A stretch of 64,000 nucleotides of DNA from CAZBDU01 sp964490725 (GCA_964490725.1 CAZBDU010000001.1:62001-126000), one strand, 5' to 3'. Counted from the stretch's first letter, positions 1-9,517 are shown. Numbers and translations are program-made. The notes: generated by a model not told the origin, from the sequence alone.

Positions 1-3000
1 CCTGCAGGGCGAACCACCGCCCACCCGCGGCCCCCGCGCCCCGCCAGCGCTCCGTCCCCCACCGCCTGCGCGGCCTGACCGGGCGGGGCGGCTCGAAATC
101 GTTCTGCGCCGCCCGCCGCAGCGCCTGGAAGCCCTCGGCGGAAAGCCCGCCCCGCCAGACCTGCTCCCACAGGCGCTGCGCCAGCTCCCCGGCGTGCAAT
201 CCGGTGTGCTCCTTCAGCTCCCAGAGATCGAAGCGCCCTCTGAGGCTGGGAAGAAGGGCGGCCGCCCCCTCGCCCTGACGCGTGCGGACCGGGAAGAGCT
301 CGAGGTCGGGCGCCAGGCAGAGGCTCACCCGCCGCCGCCCGCAGCCGAACCACAGCAGATCGCTTTCCTGAAAGAGCCGGTCCAGCCAGGCGGTGCGGTA
401 GGCCAGAAGGCGCGCCGGCAGCAGCTCGCCCTCCCACAGCTCCACCGGAAGCGGACAGCCGAAAAGCCTCGACAGCGCCTCCCGCAGCGCCTCGGGCTCT
501 CTCCGCGGGGCGCACAGACCCTGCACGCTGGCCAGGAACAGGCTCAGCTGCTCCCTGGGCCGCGCACGGACCGCGGCTCTGCGGCGCCTCAGCCGCCGCA
601 GGAGGATCTCCAGGCTCCCCGCGTCGCAGAGCTGTGCCTCTTCGCTTCCCGCCAGCAGCCGGTCCTGCACCACCCGCCGGGCGCGCAGCGACTCCCGCAG
701 CAGGCCCAAGAGCTCCGCCTCCTCAAGGCCGAACACCGAAGCCGCGAAAGCCGGTGGCACCGGCCCGTAGAAGCGCAGCCACTCCTCCACGACCGCGCCC
801 GCCCCCGCCGAGGCCCGCTGGGGGATCGCCTCCGCGGCGGGCGCACCGGCAGGCCCTGAGGAGGCTGGGCGCCGCAGCCGCAGCGCCATCTCCGCCGGCC
901 CTTCCCCCTCCGCCTCCTCCCCGGCCGGCTCCGCGCCGAAAGCCCGCAGGATCCGGGGCAGCGCCTCCCTGGCGGCCACGACCCACCGCGTGGCTCCCGG
1001 AAACCGCAGGCGCACCAGGGCGCCGGTCAGCGCCGCCAGGAGCTCCTCCCGATTCAGGGGCCCGTCGCGCTCCACGGCCTGGAGCAGACGCTCCCACTCC
1101 TCGCCGCTCACCAACACCCGCTCGCGCACCAGATCGAGCACCTCCCGGGGCTCCCCAGGCGCATACCCGGAGGCGGTGCGCTGCAGCCGCTCCTCCAGCT
1201 CGCCCACCAGCTCCACCTCCAACCTGGGCAGCAGCCGCCCTTCCCCCGAGGCCAGCAGCTCCTGGAAGAGGTCCCCCGGCAGGCCTGCCTGCGCCCGGGC
1301 CCCGGGCGCGTCCCCGGCGTACACGTGGCTTCCGGTCTGCTGCCACACCAGGGTGCGGGCGAAGGCGGACGGCCGGGGGCTTTCCACCTCGGTCCAGCGG
1401 ATGCTGCCGCAGGCCACCTCCTCCAGCAGCTCCTTCAGGGACGGCAGATCCAGCTCCTCGTGCAGGCACCCGCGCCAGCTCTCCAGCACGATGGGGAAGT
1501 CCTCGTAGCCGCGCACCGCCTCCAGCAGGCGCCTGGCCCGCTGCCGGGTGAGCCACAGAGGCACCCTGGTTCCGGGTCCGGAGCGGGGCAGCAGCAGGGC
1601 ACGCCCGGCGTTCTCGCGGAAGTGGGCGCCGAACAGGGCGCTGCCGCCCAGGGTGCGGCGCAGGCGGTCCTCCATTCGCGCCGGGTCGGCCAGGCCCAAC
1701 AGCTCCGCCGCCGGCGGGACGGCGCGGGCCACGATCAGGAGGCCGGCGTTGTCGGCGAACACCTCCGGGCGCTCCCCAAAGCGCTCTTCCCAGGCCGCCT
1801 CCAGCACCAGGGCGAAGGCCCGGTTCACCCGCGCCCCCCACAGGGCGTGCACCACCACGCGAGCCAAGCCCGTCGGCTCCGCCGCCCGGCCCGGGGAGGG
1901 CAGCTGCTCCACCAGCAGGTGGTGACGGTGCGGGAGCTCTGCGCCCGTATCCGTGCGCTGGCGCTCCAGGTACTCCACCAGCTGCTCCGCCGCCGGCGGC
2001 TCCATCCAGAGCTCCTCCACCAGCAGCCGGCGGAAGCTCGCATCCCGAAGCCGGTTCTGCCAGCGCTCCAGCAGCTCCCCGATGCGGGCGCAGAAGCCGT
2101 ACTCCCGACCGCCCCGCTCGGCCCTCCAGAACGGCATGGTCCCCACCGGACCCTCCCAGGGGGAGACCTCCACGTCCCGCTCGCCGATGCGCTCGATCCG
2201 CCAGCTCTGGGTCCCCAGGGAGAAGGTGTCCCCCACCTTGCGCTCCCAGACGAACTCCTCGTCCAGCTCGCCGAGCCGGGCCCCCGTCCCGGCCAGCCGC
2301 AGAGCGAAGGCACCGCGGTCGGGGATGGTTCCGCCGGAACGGTACACCAGCGGCAGCGCGCCGCGAACCGCCCGCACGGACCCCTCCAGCCGGTCCCAGG
2401 AGATGCGAGGCCGCAGCTCCCGCACCCTTCCCTCCCCGTAGCGCCCGGCCAGCATCTCCAGGACCCGCTCGAAGGAGCTGCGGGAGAGCTCGTGGAAGGG
2501 CGCCGCGCACCGCAGCGCCTGGTGGAGCGCCTCCACCTGCCAGGAGTCCACCGCGGTCATGGACACCACCACCTGGGCCAGCACGTCCAGCGGGCAGAGC
2601 ACCGGCCGGATCTCCTCGATCTCCTGGTCCAGCACCGCCCTGGCCATGACCGCCGCCTCCAACAGGTCCCAGCCGTGGCTGGGGAAGATCTCGCCCCGGC
2701 TGACCTTGCCCACGCCGTGGCCGGCCCGGCCGATGCGCTGCAGTGCCGAGGCCGCCGAGAAGGGGCACTGCACCAGCAGCACCCGATCCAGGCTGCCGAT
2801 GTCGATGCCCAGCTCCAGGGAGCTGGTGGCCACGATGGCGCGAAGCCGCCCCTCCCGCAACCGCCGCTCCACCACCAGGCGGATCTCCCTGGACAGCGAG
2901 CCGTGGTGTGCGTACGCCAGCGGCTCCGGCTGCCCTTCGTTGATCAGTCGCGCCAGCTTTTCGGCGGTGCGCCGCGCGTTGGTGAACAGAAGCGTGGAGC

Positions 3001-3844
3001 GGCCGGCGCGGATGAGGCGGCGCAGCTCCCCCGCCAGGGCCTCCCAGAAGCCCTCGCCAGGGGACCCTCCTCCCAGAATCGGCCGGACCGACACCTCGAG
3101 CCGCTTGGCGCCCCGGGCCTCCACCACCTCCACCTTCCGGGCGGCGTAGAACGCCCGGCCCCCGCGGCGCTCCAGCACGTAGCCGCCCACCAGCGCAGCC
3201 ACCCGCTCCGGGGGGCGGACCGTGGCCGACAGCGCCAGTCGCTGAAACTCCCCGGAGAGCGCCACGAGCCGTTCCACGGCGCTGAACAGGTGGGTGCCGC
3301 GCTTGGCGCCTGCCACGGCGTGCACCTCGTCCAGAATCACCGTCTTCAGGGAGCACAGGATGTGCCGGGCGCGGGGAGAGCCGAGCAGCAGGTTGAGGCT
3401 TTCCGGAGTGGTGATCAGGATCTGGGGAGGCCTGCGCACCATGCGGCGCCGCGCCGCCTGCGGGGTGTCGCCGCTGCGGACCAGCACCTCCACCTCCGCC
3501 ACCTCACCCGCTTCGGCGGCCAGGCGGCCCCGGATCTCCCTGAGGGGCCCCAGCAGGTTGGCCCGGATGTCGTTGTTCAGAGCCCTCAGCGGGGAGACAT
3601 ACAGAGCCCGGACGGCCCCGCCGGACCAGCGTCCCGACAGCAGAGCGTCCAACGCCCAGAGGAAGGCGGCAAGGGTCTTCCCGGTTCCGGTGGGGGCGAC
3701 GGCCAGCACGTGGTGTCCCTGGGCAACCAGGGGCCATGTCCGGCGCTGGACCTCAGTCGGCCTCCCGTAGCGCTCGCGAAACCAGCGGGCGACCACCGGA
3801 TGGAAGAGATCCAGGGGATCCGCCGGGGGCGCAGAGGGGGACAT
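1..3844 (-). CDS. lhr: Lhr-type ATP-dependent DNA helicase (partial, 3' end off window)
   Basis: Large superfamily 2 helicase of the Lhr type, a nucleic-acid-dependent ATPase linked to DNA repair in other bacteria. About 1281 codons are visible, with no stop before the left edge. The Walker A motif is PTGTGKT (residues 51-57), motif II is DEVH (172-175), and a SAT motif follows. Near residue 430 is the Lhr signature with PLDVLAQ. The last visible residues include GRWFAL, as in the C-terminal part of the Lhr core, so little of the core is missing. The ATG at 3844 is preceded seven bases upstream by a TATAGT -10 hexamer (3852-3857), so the mRNA is probably leaderless. It is divergent from the amidohydrolase gene. 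Family assignment is firm; the cellular role is inferred. Confidence 0.93.
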   Translation of the reverse strand, partial: MSPSAPPADPLDLFHPVVARWFRERYGRPTEVQRRTWPLVAQGHHVLAVAPTGTGKTLAAFLWALDALLSGRWSGGAVRALYVSPLRALNNDIRANLLGPLREIRGRLAAEAGEVAEVEVLVRSGDTPQAARRRMVRRPPQILITTPESLNLLLGSPRARHILCSLKTVILDEVHAVAGAKRGTHLFSAVERLVALSGEFQRLALSATVRPPERVAALVGGYVLERRGGRAFYAARKVEVVEARGAKRLEVSVRPILGGGSPGEGFWEALAGELRRLIRAGRSTLLFTNARRTAEKLARLINEGQPEPLAYAHHGSLSREIRLVVERRLREGRLRAIVATSSLELGIDIGSLDRVLLVQCPFSAASALQRIGRAGHGVGKVSRGEIFPSHGWDLLEAAVMARAVLDQEIEEIRPVLCPLDVLAQVVVSMTAVDSWQVEALHQALRCAAPFHELSRSSFERVLEMLAGRYGEGRVRELRPRISWDRLEGSVRAVRGALPLVYRSGGTIPDRGAFALRLAGTGARLGELDEEFVWERKVGDTFSLGTQSWRIERIGERDVEVSPWEGPVGTMPFWRAERGGREYGFCARIGELLERWQNRLRDASFRRLLVEELWMEPPAAEQLVEYLERQRTDTGAELPHRHHLLVEQLPSPGRAAEPTGLARVVVHALWGARVNRAFALVLEAAWEERFGERPEVFADNAGLLIVARAVPPAAELLGLADPARMEDRLRRTLGGSALFGAHFRENAGRALLLPRSGPGTRVPLWLTRQRARRLLEAVRGYEDFPIVLESWRGCLHEELDLPSLKELLEEVACGSIRWTEVESPRPSAFARTLVWQQTGSHVYAGDAPGARAQAGLPGDLFQELLASGEGRLLPRLEVELVGELEERLQRTASGYAPGEPREVLDLVRERVLVSGEEWERLLQAVERDGPLNREELLAALTGALVRLRFPGATRWVVAAREALPRILRAFGAEPAGEEAEGEGPAEMALRLRRPASSGPAGAPAAEAIPQRASAGAGAVVEEWLRFYGPVPPAFAASVFGLEEAELLGLLRESLRARRVVQDRLLAGSEEAQLCDAGSLEILLRRLRRRRAAVRARPREQLSLFLASVQGLCAPRREPEALREALSRLFGCPLPVELWEGELLPARLLAYRTAWLDRLFQESDLLWFGCGRRRVSLCLAPDLELFPVRTRQGEGAAALLPSLRGRFDLWELKEHTGLHAGELAQRLWEQVWRGGLSAEGFQALRRAAQNDFEPPRPVRPRRRWGTERWRGAGAAGGRWFALQ

Positions 3845-3962
3845 CAAAGCCACTATAGCACACCAGCGCGGCAGGGCCAGCGGGCCCGCGGCGGCCCTCC
3901 GGCCCAACCGCCGCCGGCCCCCAGGCCCTGTCGTTGACCGGCAAGGCGATCATGGCGATGTT

Positions 3963-5570
3963 ATGGCTATGGGCCAGACACTGCTGCACGGGGGTAAGAT
4001 CATCACCGTGGACCCCCACACACCGGAGGCGGAGGCGGTAATCGTCCAGGGAGAGCGGATCCTGTTCGTCGGTTCGGATCGCGAGGCCGCACAGGGGGCA
4101 TCCAGGGAGGCGCTCCGGGTGGACCTTGCCGGTCGAGCCGTGGTTCCCGGCTTCAACGACAACCACATCCACAGCGCCATCATGGCGGACAACATGCGGC
4201 AGCCCAACCTGCAGGGGCTGGACGCCGAGGGGATCATCGAAACCGTGCGGAGCCATTTCCGCGACGCCCCCTCGGGGCAGACGCTGGTGGCCACAGGCTG
4301 GGACTATCCCGCCTGCCCGGACCCTCACCGGGAGATCCTGGACAGGGCGTTTCCCGACAACCCGGTGGTGCTGATCCAGATCTCCGGGCACGGGGCCTGG
4401 GTCAACTCCCGGATGCTGCGCGATCTGGGTATCGACGGCAGCACCCCCGATCCACCGGGAGGCGCCATCCTGCGGGACGCGAGCGGCGAGCCCACCGGAA
4501 TCCTGCGGGACACGGCGGTGCAGCCCCTCCACCAGAAGAGGATCCTGCGGCTGCACCTGAACCGGCGGCTCCTGAAGGGCCGAATCGAGAGCGCGCTGGA
4601 GGAGTTCAAGCGTGTGGGCCTGACCTCCGTGCAGGACAACAGCTGGTACCCCACCACCGTGGGGGTGCTCAACGGGTTGAAGCGGCAGGGCCGGTTGACG
4701 ACGCGCTTCACCTGCTTCGCCTTCGGGATGATCCCCTGGATGGCGCGGCTCATCCAGCTCTGGCCCTACGACCGCCGCTGGGTGCGCCGGGGCCCCTGGA
4801 AGTTCTTTCTGGACGGCACCTTCTCCACCCACAGCGCCTGGCTGCTGGAGCCCTACGCCGACGAGCCGCAGAACCTGGGCGAATCCGGGAGCTCCGGGCA
4901 GATCATCCGCAGCCGCCTGCGCCGCGGCGTGAGCCGCTGCCACCAGAGCGCCTTTCACGCCATCGGCGACCGTACCATTCACGAGTTCCTGAACGTGGTG
5001 GAGCAGATGCAGAGGCGCCGCCCCTGGCTGGCGGGCTCAAGGCTGCGCCTGGAGCACGCGCAGCTGATCGCCCGGCGGGACATTCCCAGGCTGCGGGAGC
5101 TGGGGGTGGTGATCTCGGCCCAGCCGCACGCTCTGGGAGCCCCGGCCAAGGACCAGGCGCTGCTCGGCAAGACCAGGGCCGAGTCGGCCTACCCCCACCG
5201 GTGGCTTCTGGAGGAGGGGGTACCCCTGTCCTTCGGCTCGGACATGCCTGGAGAGCCCACCTTCGCGCCCCTGCTGGGCATCCACTACGTGGTCAACCGA
5301 TCGGGCCCTCACCGCCTCACCCCCATGGAGGCCCTCCGGGCCTACACCCTGGGCAGTGCCTACGCGGAGTTCATGGAAGAACAGAAGGGGTCGATCGCCC
5401 CCGGAAAGCTCGCCGACCTGGTGGTCCTGGGGGAGGACCTCCGCAGCGCGGCGCCCGAGCGAATCAGGGACATCCCGGTGGTAATGACCGTGACCGGCGG
5501 AAAGGTCGTCTACCGCAGGCAGGAGGAGCAGGAGAGGCTTTCCGCTGGGCGGCGGCGGGCGGCCCGCTGA
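3963..5570 (+). CDS. Amidohydrolase, YtcJ-like (amidohydrolase family 3)
   Basis: Metal-dependent amidohydrolase of 535 residues, the usual length for the YtcJ/exoenzyme-regulatory group. The N-terminus has the composite beta-sandwich start typical of the family (GGKIITVD). The first metal motif is HIH in DNHIHS. Later come a His in HAIGDR and an Asp in FGSDMPGEP, which fits a TIM-barrel hydrolase. The C-terminus returns to the sandwich (GSIAPGKLADLVVL). The substrate cannot be predicted. A possible promoter (TTGACC at 3934-3939, 17-base spacer, GATGTT at 3957-3962) ends directly at this ATG. A start at the second in-frame ATG (3969) with a leaderless message is therefore also plausible. It stands alone, divergent from the helicase gene. 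Confidence 0.88.
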   Translation: MAMGQTLLHGGKIITVDPHTPEAEAVIVQGERILFVGSDREAAQGASREALRVDLAGRAVVPGFNDNHIHSAIMADNMRQPNLQGLDAEGIIETVRSHFRDAPSGQTLVATGWDYPACPDPHREILDRAFPDNPVVLIQISGHGAWVNSRMLRDLGIDGSTPDPPGGAILRDASGEPTGILRDTAVQPLHQKRILRLHLNRRLLKGRIESALEEFKRVGLTSVQDNSWYPTTVGVLNGLKRQGRLTTRFTCFAFGMIPWMARLIQLWPYDRRWVRRGPWKFFLDGTFSTHSAWLLEPYADEPQNLGESGSSGQIIRSRLRRGVSRCHQSAFHAIGDRTIHEFLNVVEQMQRRRPWLAGSRLRLEHAQLIARRDIPRLRELGVVISAQPHALGAPAKDQALLGKTRAESAYPHRWLLEEGVPLSFGSDMPGEPTFAPLLGIHYVVNRSGPHRLTPMEALRAYTLGSAYAEFMEEQKGSIAPGKLADLVVLGEDLRSAAPERIRDIPVVMTVTGGKVVYRRQEEQERLSAGRRRAAR

Positions 5571-5600
5571 GCTTCGCTTCCGCGCCTGCGCCTTTCCGGC

Positions 5601-6263
5601 CTACGCCTTTCCGCGGTAGTTGACGCGGATCCTCTTGTACAGCCCTTCGCCTTCGCTCTGGGTCTCGATATCCGAGACGCCGCTGAGGGTGGTGTGGATG
5701 AGACGCCGCTCGAAGGGATTCATCGCTTCCAGGAGCCTGGAGGTGCGGGTCCGGCGAACCTGCTCCGCCGTCTGCTCGGCCAGGCGGATCAGGCTCATCT
5801 CGCGGCGCTGGCGGTAGTTCTGGGTGTCCACCACCACCCGCACAGCCTGGGGGCCAAGCCTCCCCGCCGCGGCGTTGACCAGCAGCTGAACCGCCTCCAG
5901 GGTCTGGCCCCGCTTGCCGATCAGAATGGCCGAATCCTCGGTGCGGACGTCCAGACCCAGCTTGCGTTCCTCGCGGAAGGCGATCCGTACCTGCGCGTCC
6001 AGCCCGGCCCGCTGGAGCATCCCCGCCACGAACTCGACCACCCGGGCTTCGAACTCGTTCTGGGGGGAGAGCGCACCCGGCGGCTTGCGCCGGTCCTCCT
6101 CCAGGTGCACCCGGATTTTGACCTTGCCGCCTCCGAACAGGAGGGGCGGCTTCCTGGATTGAACGATCTCCACGTCGATCTCGTCCCTGTTGAGCCCCAG
6201 GGACTCGATCGCTCTGTTGATCGCCTCTTCCTCGTTCCTGCCTTCGAACTCTTTCACGTTCAC
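5601..6263 (-). CDS. jag: Jag/KhpB RNA-binding protein
   Basis: Cytoplasmic RNA-binding protein of 220 residues with the three Jag modules in order. These are an N-terminal Jag_N region (about 1-50), a KH domain with a GKRGQT loop (about 135-140) and an R3H domain (about 160-220) containing MNPFERRLIH. Related proteins (KhpB/EloR, SpoIIIJ-associated Jag) affect cell elongation and membrane protein biogenesis. It is the last gene of the leftward rpmH-rnpA-yidD-yidC-jag series, 40 bases after yidC, as in many bacteria. No terminator with a T-run is obvious after it. Confidence 0.93.
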   Translation of the reverse strand: MNVKEFEGRNEEEAINRAIESLGLNRDEIDVEIVQSRKPPLLFGGGKVKIRVHLEEDRRKPPGALSPQNEFEARVVEFVAGMLQRAGLDAQVRIAFREERKLGLDVRTEDSAILIGKRGQTLEAVQLLVNAAAGRLGPQAVRVVVDTQNYRQRREMSLIRLAEQTAEQVRRTRTSRLLEAMNPFERRLIHTTLSGVSDIETQSEGEGLYKRIRVNYRGKA

Positions 6264-6303
6264 TGTGAGGCCCCCACAACCACCGCGCCGCCGCCCACCG
6301 CTG

Positions 6304-8109
6304 CTATCGTCTCTTCCTGCGGCGGACGGGCGGCTCCGGCTCCTGGCTTGCTTTGAGCTTGCGCCGGTTGTTGATGTACATCTGTTGGAAGATGGTCAGG
6401 ATGTTCTGCATGGTCCAGTACAGGACCAGGCCCGACGGCATGTCGTAGAGTATGAAGAAGAACACGGCGGGCATCAGGTAGGTCATCATCCGCATGTTCG
6501 TGTTCGTGGCATTTCCGGTCTGGGTGAGCTTCGACTGCAGGAAGGTGGTGCCCAGCATGATGAAGGGCAGGACGCGCAGATCGTGCCAGCCGACGATCGG
6601 AATGGTGACCGGCGCAAAGTTCCAGACCGACTCCGGGGCCGAGAGATCGTTGATCCAGCCCGGGATGAACGCCGCCCCGCGCAGATCGAAGTGATTGCTC
6701 AGCAGGTTGTAGAGGGCGAAGAAGATCGGCAGCTGCAGCAACATGGGAAGGCACCCTCCCAGGGGGCTCACCCCCTCCTTGCGGTAGAAGGCTGCGATCT
6801 CCTGGTTCAGCTTCTGGGGATTGCTCTTGTAGCGTTCCCGCAGCTCGTTGATCTTCGGCTGCAGCGCCTGCATCTTGGCGGTGGACTCGTAGCTCTTGTG
6901 GGTGAGCGGGAAGAGCAACGCCTTGATCAGGATGGTGAGCAGGATGATGGCCACCCCGTAGTTGGGAATGAGCCTGTAGAACAGCTCCAGGAAGAACTTG
7001 AGGATGTTGGCCAGCCAGCCGATGATGGGCGAGGTTGCCGCCGTGTCCTCGAAGTGCATGTCCGCCATGCCGAAACCGTTCCTGGCGGGGTCGTTGTACC
7101 TGGCCAGGATGTCGCGCTTCTTCGGTCCCAGGTAGAACTTGAACACGTCGGTGTTCTTCGAGGCCTTGATCACCGGACGCGACAGGAACATGCTGGAGCG
7201 GGCGGGCAGATCATCCAGCGGCCGGGTGTCGTAGGTGATGGTGTACTGCGTGGCGTTAGGGACCGCGATCACCTCGAAGTACTTGCCCACGATGCCGGCC
7301 CAGGTGACGCGGCTGGTAATGGTCTCCACCCCGTCACGGGGGACCTTGAGGTTCCTCTTCTTGCCGTCCTGGTAGTACTCGTAGAAGCGGTACTCGGTAC
7401 GGCGGTCCAGCTTCTCGAAGGCCGGGCCGATCTGCGGGCCGAATGCCAGGGTATAGGCCGTGCCCCCGAAGTCCAGCTCCGGGTACTCGTTCACGCTGTT
7501 CTCGATGTCCACCCGAACCTCTACCATGTAGTCGTTCGGCTTGAACAGGAAGGTCTTGCGAAGGGTGAACGGCACGCCCGCGGGCGTGTCGAAGGTGCGG
7601 CTGAACACGATCCCCGGACCCGTCAGCAGGGGCTCCGCCGCGAACAGGTCGTCCACCCCCGGAGCCCTGTAGTCTCCGAAGTGAATCATGAAGGGGTAGA
7701 TGCCGGTGCCCTTGGAGAAGACCATCTCCACGTGACTTCCGTCGGCGTTCTGGAAGTCTTTCAGCTGCAGGGAGCGCAGCACCCCTCCGCGGTTGGAAAA
7801 GACCGCCTTGTAGACGCTGGTCTCCACCGTATAGGTCTCCTCTTCCAGCCCTTGCTGGGCCACCGGGGTGAACGCCGGGGAGCGCTCCTGCGCCTGCCCT
7901 GCCGGCTGCGCCGGCTGGGCCTGCTCGGCCTGCTGCGGCTGCTGGGAGGCGGGCGGCTGCCCGGCCGGCTCCGCGGGCTGCTCCGCCTGCCGGCTCGCGG
8001 GCTGCGCCGGCTGGGGGGGCGTCCGGGGGGAGACGATGGACTGGATCACCATGCTGGCGATGATGACCACGACGGAAAGGACGACTGCTATGACGGTCTT
8101 TCTATCCAT
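6304..8109 (-). CDS. yidC: Membrane protein insertase YidC
   Basis: YidC/Oxa1/Alb3 insertase of 601 residues that inserts and folds inner-membrane proteins with or without SecYEG. The length and architecture are those of diderm bacteria. An N-terminal anchor (residues 6-27, rich in Val and Ile) is followed by a Pro/Gln/Ala-rich linker (about 30-75) and a large extracytoplasmic domain (about 85-350). The conserved membrane core (about 365-580) contains the LLQLPIFFALYNLL helix. The tail is strongly basic (RRRKRR), as expected for ribosome contact. It lies 30 bases after yidD and before jag, the conserved order. The N-terminal anchor plus periplasmic domain argue for a diderm host. Confidence 0.96.
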   Translation of the reverse strand: MDRKTVIAVVLSVVVIIASMVIQSIVSPRTPPQPAQPASRQAEQPAEPAGQPPASQQPQQAEQAQPAQPAGQAQERSPAFTPVAQQGLEEETYTVETSVYKAVFSNRGGVLRSLQLKDFQNADGSHVEMVFSKGTGIYPFMIHFGDYRAPGVDDLFAAEPLLTGPGIVFSRTFDTPAGVPFTLRKTFLFKPNDYMVEVRVDIENSVNEYPELDFGGTAYTLAFGPQIGPAFEKLDRRTEYRFYEYYQDGKKRNLKVPRDGVETITSRVTWAGIVGKYFEVIAVPNATQYTITYDTRPLDDLPARSSMFLSRPVIKASKNTDVFKFYLGPKKRDILARYNDPARNGFGMADMHFEDTAATSPIIGWLANILKFFLELFYRLIPNYGVAIILLTILIKALLFPLTHKSYESTAKMQALQPKINELRERYKSNPQKLNQEIAAFYRKEGVSPLGGCLPMLLQLPIFFALYNLLSNHFDLRGAAFIPGWINDLSAPESVWNFAPVTIPIVGWHDLRVLPFIMLGTTFLQSKLTQTGNATNTNMRMMTYLMPAVFFFILYDMPSGLVLYWTMQNILTIFQQMYINNRRKLKASQEPEPPVRRRKRR

Positions 8110-8139
8110 AACTAGCTCTGGTTGCTCCTCGCGACGAGT

Positions 8140-8349
8140 TCAGGGAACAGGATCGAAGCCTCCCGGATGGAAGGGGTGGCAACGGGAGAGGCGCTTCACC
8201 GACAGAAGCAGGCCGCGCAGGGCACCGTATTTCAGGATCGCTTCCTTCGAGTACTGGGAACAGGTCGGCGTGAAGCGGCAGGAAGGCCCCAGCAGAGGCG
8301 AGATCAGAGTCTGATAGAGGGACACCAGGAAGGCCAGGACGAACCTCAT
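8140..8349 (-). CDS. yidD: YidD membrane insertion efficiency factor
   Basis: Small protein of 69 residues with the family hallmarks: an amphipathic N-terminal helix (SLYQTLISPLLG), then CRFTPTCSQYS and HPGGFDPVP near the end. It supports YidC-dependent membrane insertion. The ATG overlaps the rnpA stop codon (ATGA), which fixes the start and indicates translational coupling. Longer in-frame readings upstream run through rnpA in another frame and are not real. The length (70-85 aa is usual) is normal. Confidence 0.95.
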   Translation of the reverse strand: MRFVLAFLVSLYQTLISPLLGPSCRFTPTCSQYSKEAILKYGALRGLLLSVKRLSRCHPFHPGGFDPVP

Positions 8350-8687
8350 CCCAGCAACCCCGCCTGCCTCAGCACCAAGCGCAGCTGTTCCCGCCTTTCG
8401 TGGAAGGTGTAGACCCCGGGGTACAGGATCAGGGCCAGATCGTAGCCCGGTCGAAGGCGATGCTTGATCGCCCGGTACGCTTCCCGACAGACTCTCTTCT
8501 CTCGATTTCTGTTCACCGCTGTCTTGAACGACCGCACCGGCGAAACGGCGATCCTGTTCCACTGCAACCCGTTGGCCGCCCAGGCCAGCCTGATTCCTCT
8601 GCGCTGGACCCTGTTGGCGGAGGCGAACACCCGCCGCAGCTCGTTTCTGCCCCGCAGCCTCTCCCGTCTAGTAAGGCTTCTTCTCAT
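8346..8687 (-). CDS. rnpA: Ribonuclease P protein component
   Basis: Protein subunit of RNase P, 113 residues, which assists the catalytic RNA in trimming tRNA 5' leaders. The RNR motif is present as NRNREKRVCREAYR, after an N-terminal basic segment with RLRGRNELRRVF. The start codon lies inside the end of rpmH (20-base overlap) and the stop overlaps the yidD start. This makes a tightly packed rpmH-rnpA-yidD unit served by the promoter at 8950-8978. Confidence 0.95.
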   Translation of the reverse strand: MRRSLTRRERLRGRNELRRVFASANRVQRRGIRLAWAANGLQWNRIAVSPVRSFKTAVNRNREKRVCREAYRAIKHRLRPGYDLALILYPGVYTFHERREQLRLVLRQAGLLG

Positions 8688-8823
8688 CCGAGACGGTCAG
8701 CTTCCCTCTTCCCTTGCGCCGGCGGCGTTGCAGTATCTTGCGGCCGTTCTTGGTGGCCATCCGAGCGCGAAACCCGAACCTTCTCCTCCGCCTCATCCTG
8801 CTTGGCTGATAGGTGCGTTTCAT
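8668..8823 (-). CDS. rpmH: 50S ribosomal protein L34
   Basis: Ribosomal protein L34, 51 residues, starting MKRTYQPSR and rich in Arg/Lys (RRRRRFGFRARMATKNGR), which is unmistakable. Typical L34 has 44-46 residues. Here the protein ends with an extra stretch, TVSDEKKPY, because the reading frame continues 20 bases into rnpA. A GAGGAG Shine-Dalgarno sits nine bases before the ATG. Transcription should begin at a near-consensus promoter (8950-8978), giving a leader of about 120 nt. Confidence 0.95.
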   Translation of the reverse strand: MKRTYQPSRMRRRRRFGFRARMATKNGRKILQRRRRKGRGKLTVSDEKKPY

Positions 8824-8949
8824 CGGCGGTACTCCTCATATCAAGCCGCGCGGCCCGAATGGCCCCCCACCACACGGCGTCTGACGTCTTCTGATCTGTC
8901 GCTTTAGGGATTCTGCCAATCGAGCGCTATCCCGAGCTCCGGCGTTCGA

Positions 8950-8978
8950 AGTATACCCACATTCCCGCCAAGTGTCAA
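8950..8978 (-). promoter_or_regulatory. Sigma70-type promoter of the rpmH-rnpA-yidD-yidC-jag operon
   Basis: On the minus strand TTGACA (8978-8973), a 17-base spacer and TATACT (8955-8950). Five of six -10 bases and all six -35 bases match the consensus. The predicted start is near 8943, about 120 nt before rpmH. Confidence 0.8.
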
Positions 8979-9016
8979 CAATACTGACCCCCCCTTGGGA
9001 AGCAACACCGCAGTGC

Positions 9017-9517
9017 TCAGGACCTCTGCCCACGCTGCCCTCCCCCGTCCCGCCCCCCGGCATTCCGGCGCCGTTGGACGGACTGCAGCAGAAGCAGCCG
9101 CAGGCTGCGACGCAGCTCCGCCGGCTGCACACCGGAGACCGCCTTTTCCACCTCCTCCATCTCGCCCCCCACGGCCTGGTCTTTCCCCCGCCCCCCAGCG
9201 GCAGCAGGCGGTGCCGGCTCCACCGGCGGGAGGCTGGGAGACACCGTGACCTTGATGTCCCGCACCGCAAGCTGGGAGTAGCTGCCCCGCAGGCGGCGCA
9301 GTATCTCCCTCCTGCGCAGGTGCAGCATCTGCATCCATCCCGGATGGTCCACCTGCACCAGGAGAATGCCGCGGCGCAGCTCCACCACCCGGGAATGCTC
9401 CGCCAGCGACAGCCCCACCAGCCTTCCCCACCCGGAGAACAGCGAGGAGTAGGCCTTCCCCTGGCTGCGCACCCTGGCGTTCAGAAGGCTCGAGAGGATC
9501 TCCGCCGCCTTCCTCAC
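9017..9517 (-). CDS. DUF721 protein, DciA-like helicase-loading factor
   Basis: Protein of 166 residues with an N-terminal DUF721 domain (about 1-95; RKAAEILSSLL at the start, HPGWMQMLHLRRREIL in the centre). A low-complexity Pro/Ala/Gly linker and a Leu/Arg-rich helical C-terminus follow. DUF721 proteins of the DciA group are the ancestral loaders of the replicative helicase DnaB in bacteria lacking DnaC/DnaI. The gene follows recF with a GTGA overlap, in the dnaN-recF operon, a common location for this family. The GTG start is supported by that overlap. The family is clear; helicase loading is inferred. Confidence 0.82.
   Translation of the reverse strand: MRKAAEILSSLLNARVRSQGKAYSSLFSGWGRLVGLSLAEHSRVVELRRGILLVQVDHPGWMQMLHLRRREILRRLRGSYSQLAVRDIKVTVSPSLPPVEPAPPAAAGGRGKDQAVGGEMEEVEKAVSGVQPAELRRSLRLLLLQSVQRRRNAGGRDGGGQRGQRS

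Noticed and set aside
723..3356. Long minus-strand frame inside the helicase gene
   Set aside because: It is a shifted shadow of the Lhr frame, with low-complexity Gly/Arg/Ala composition, while the other frame shows all helicase motifs without interruption.
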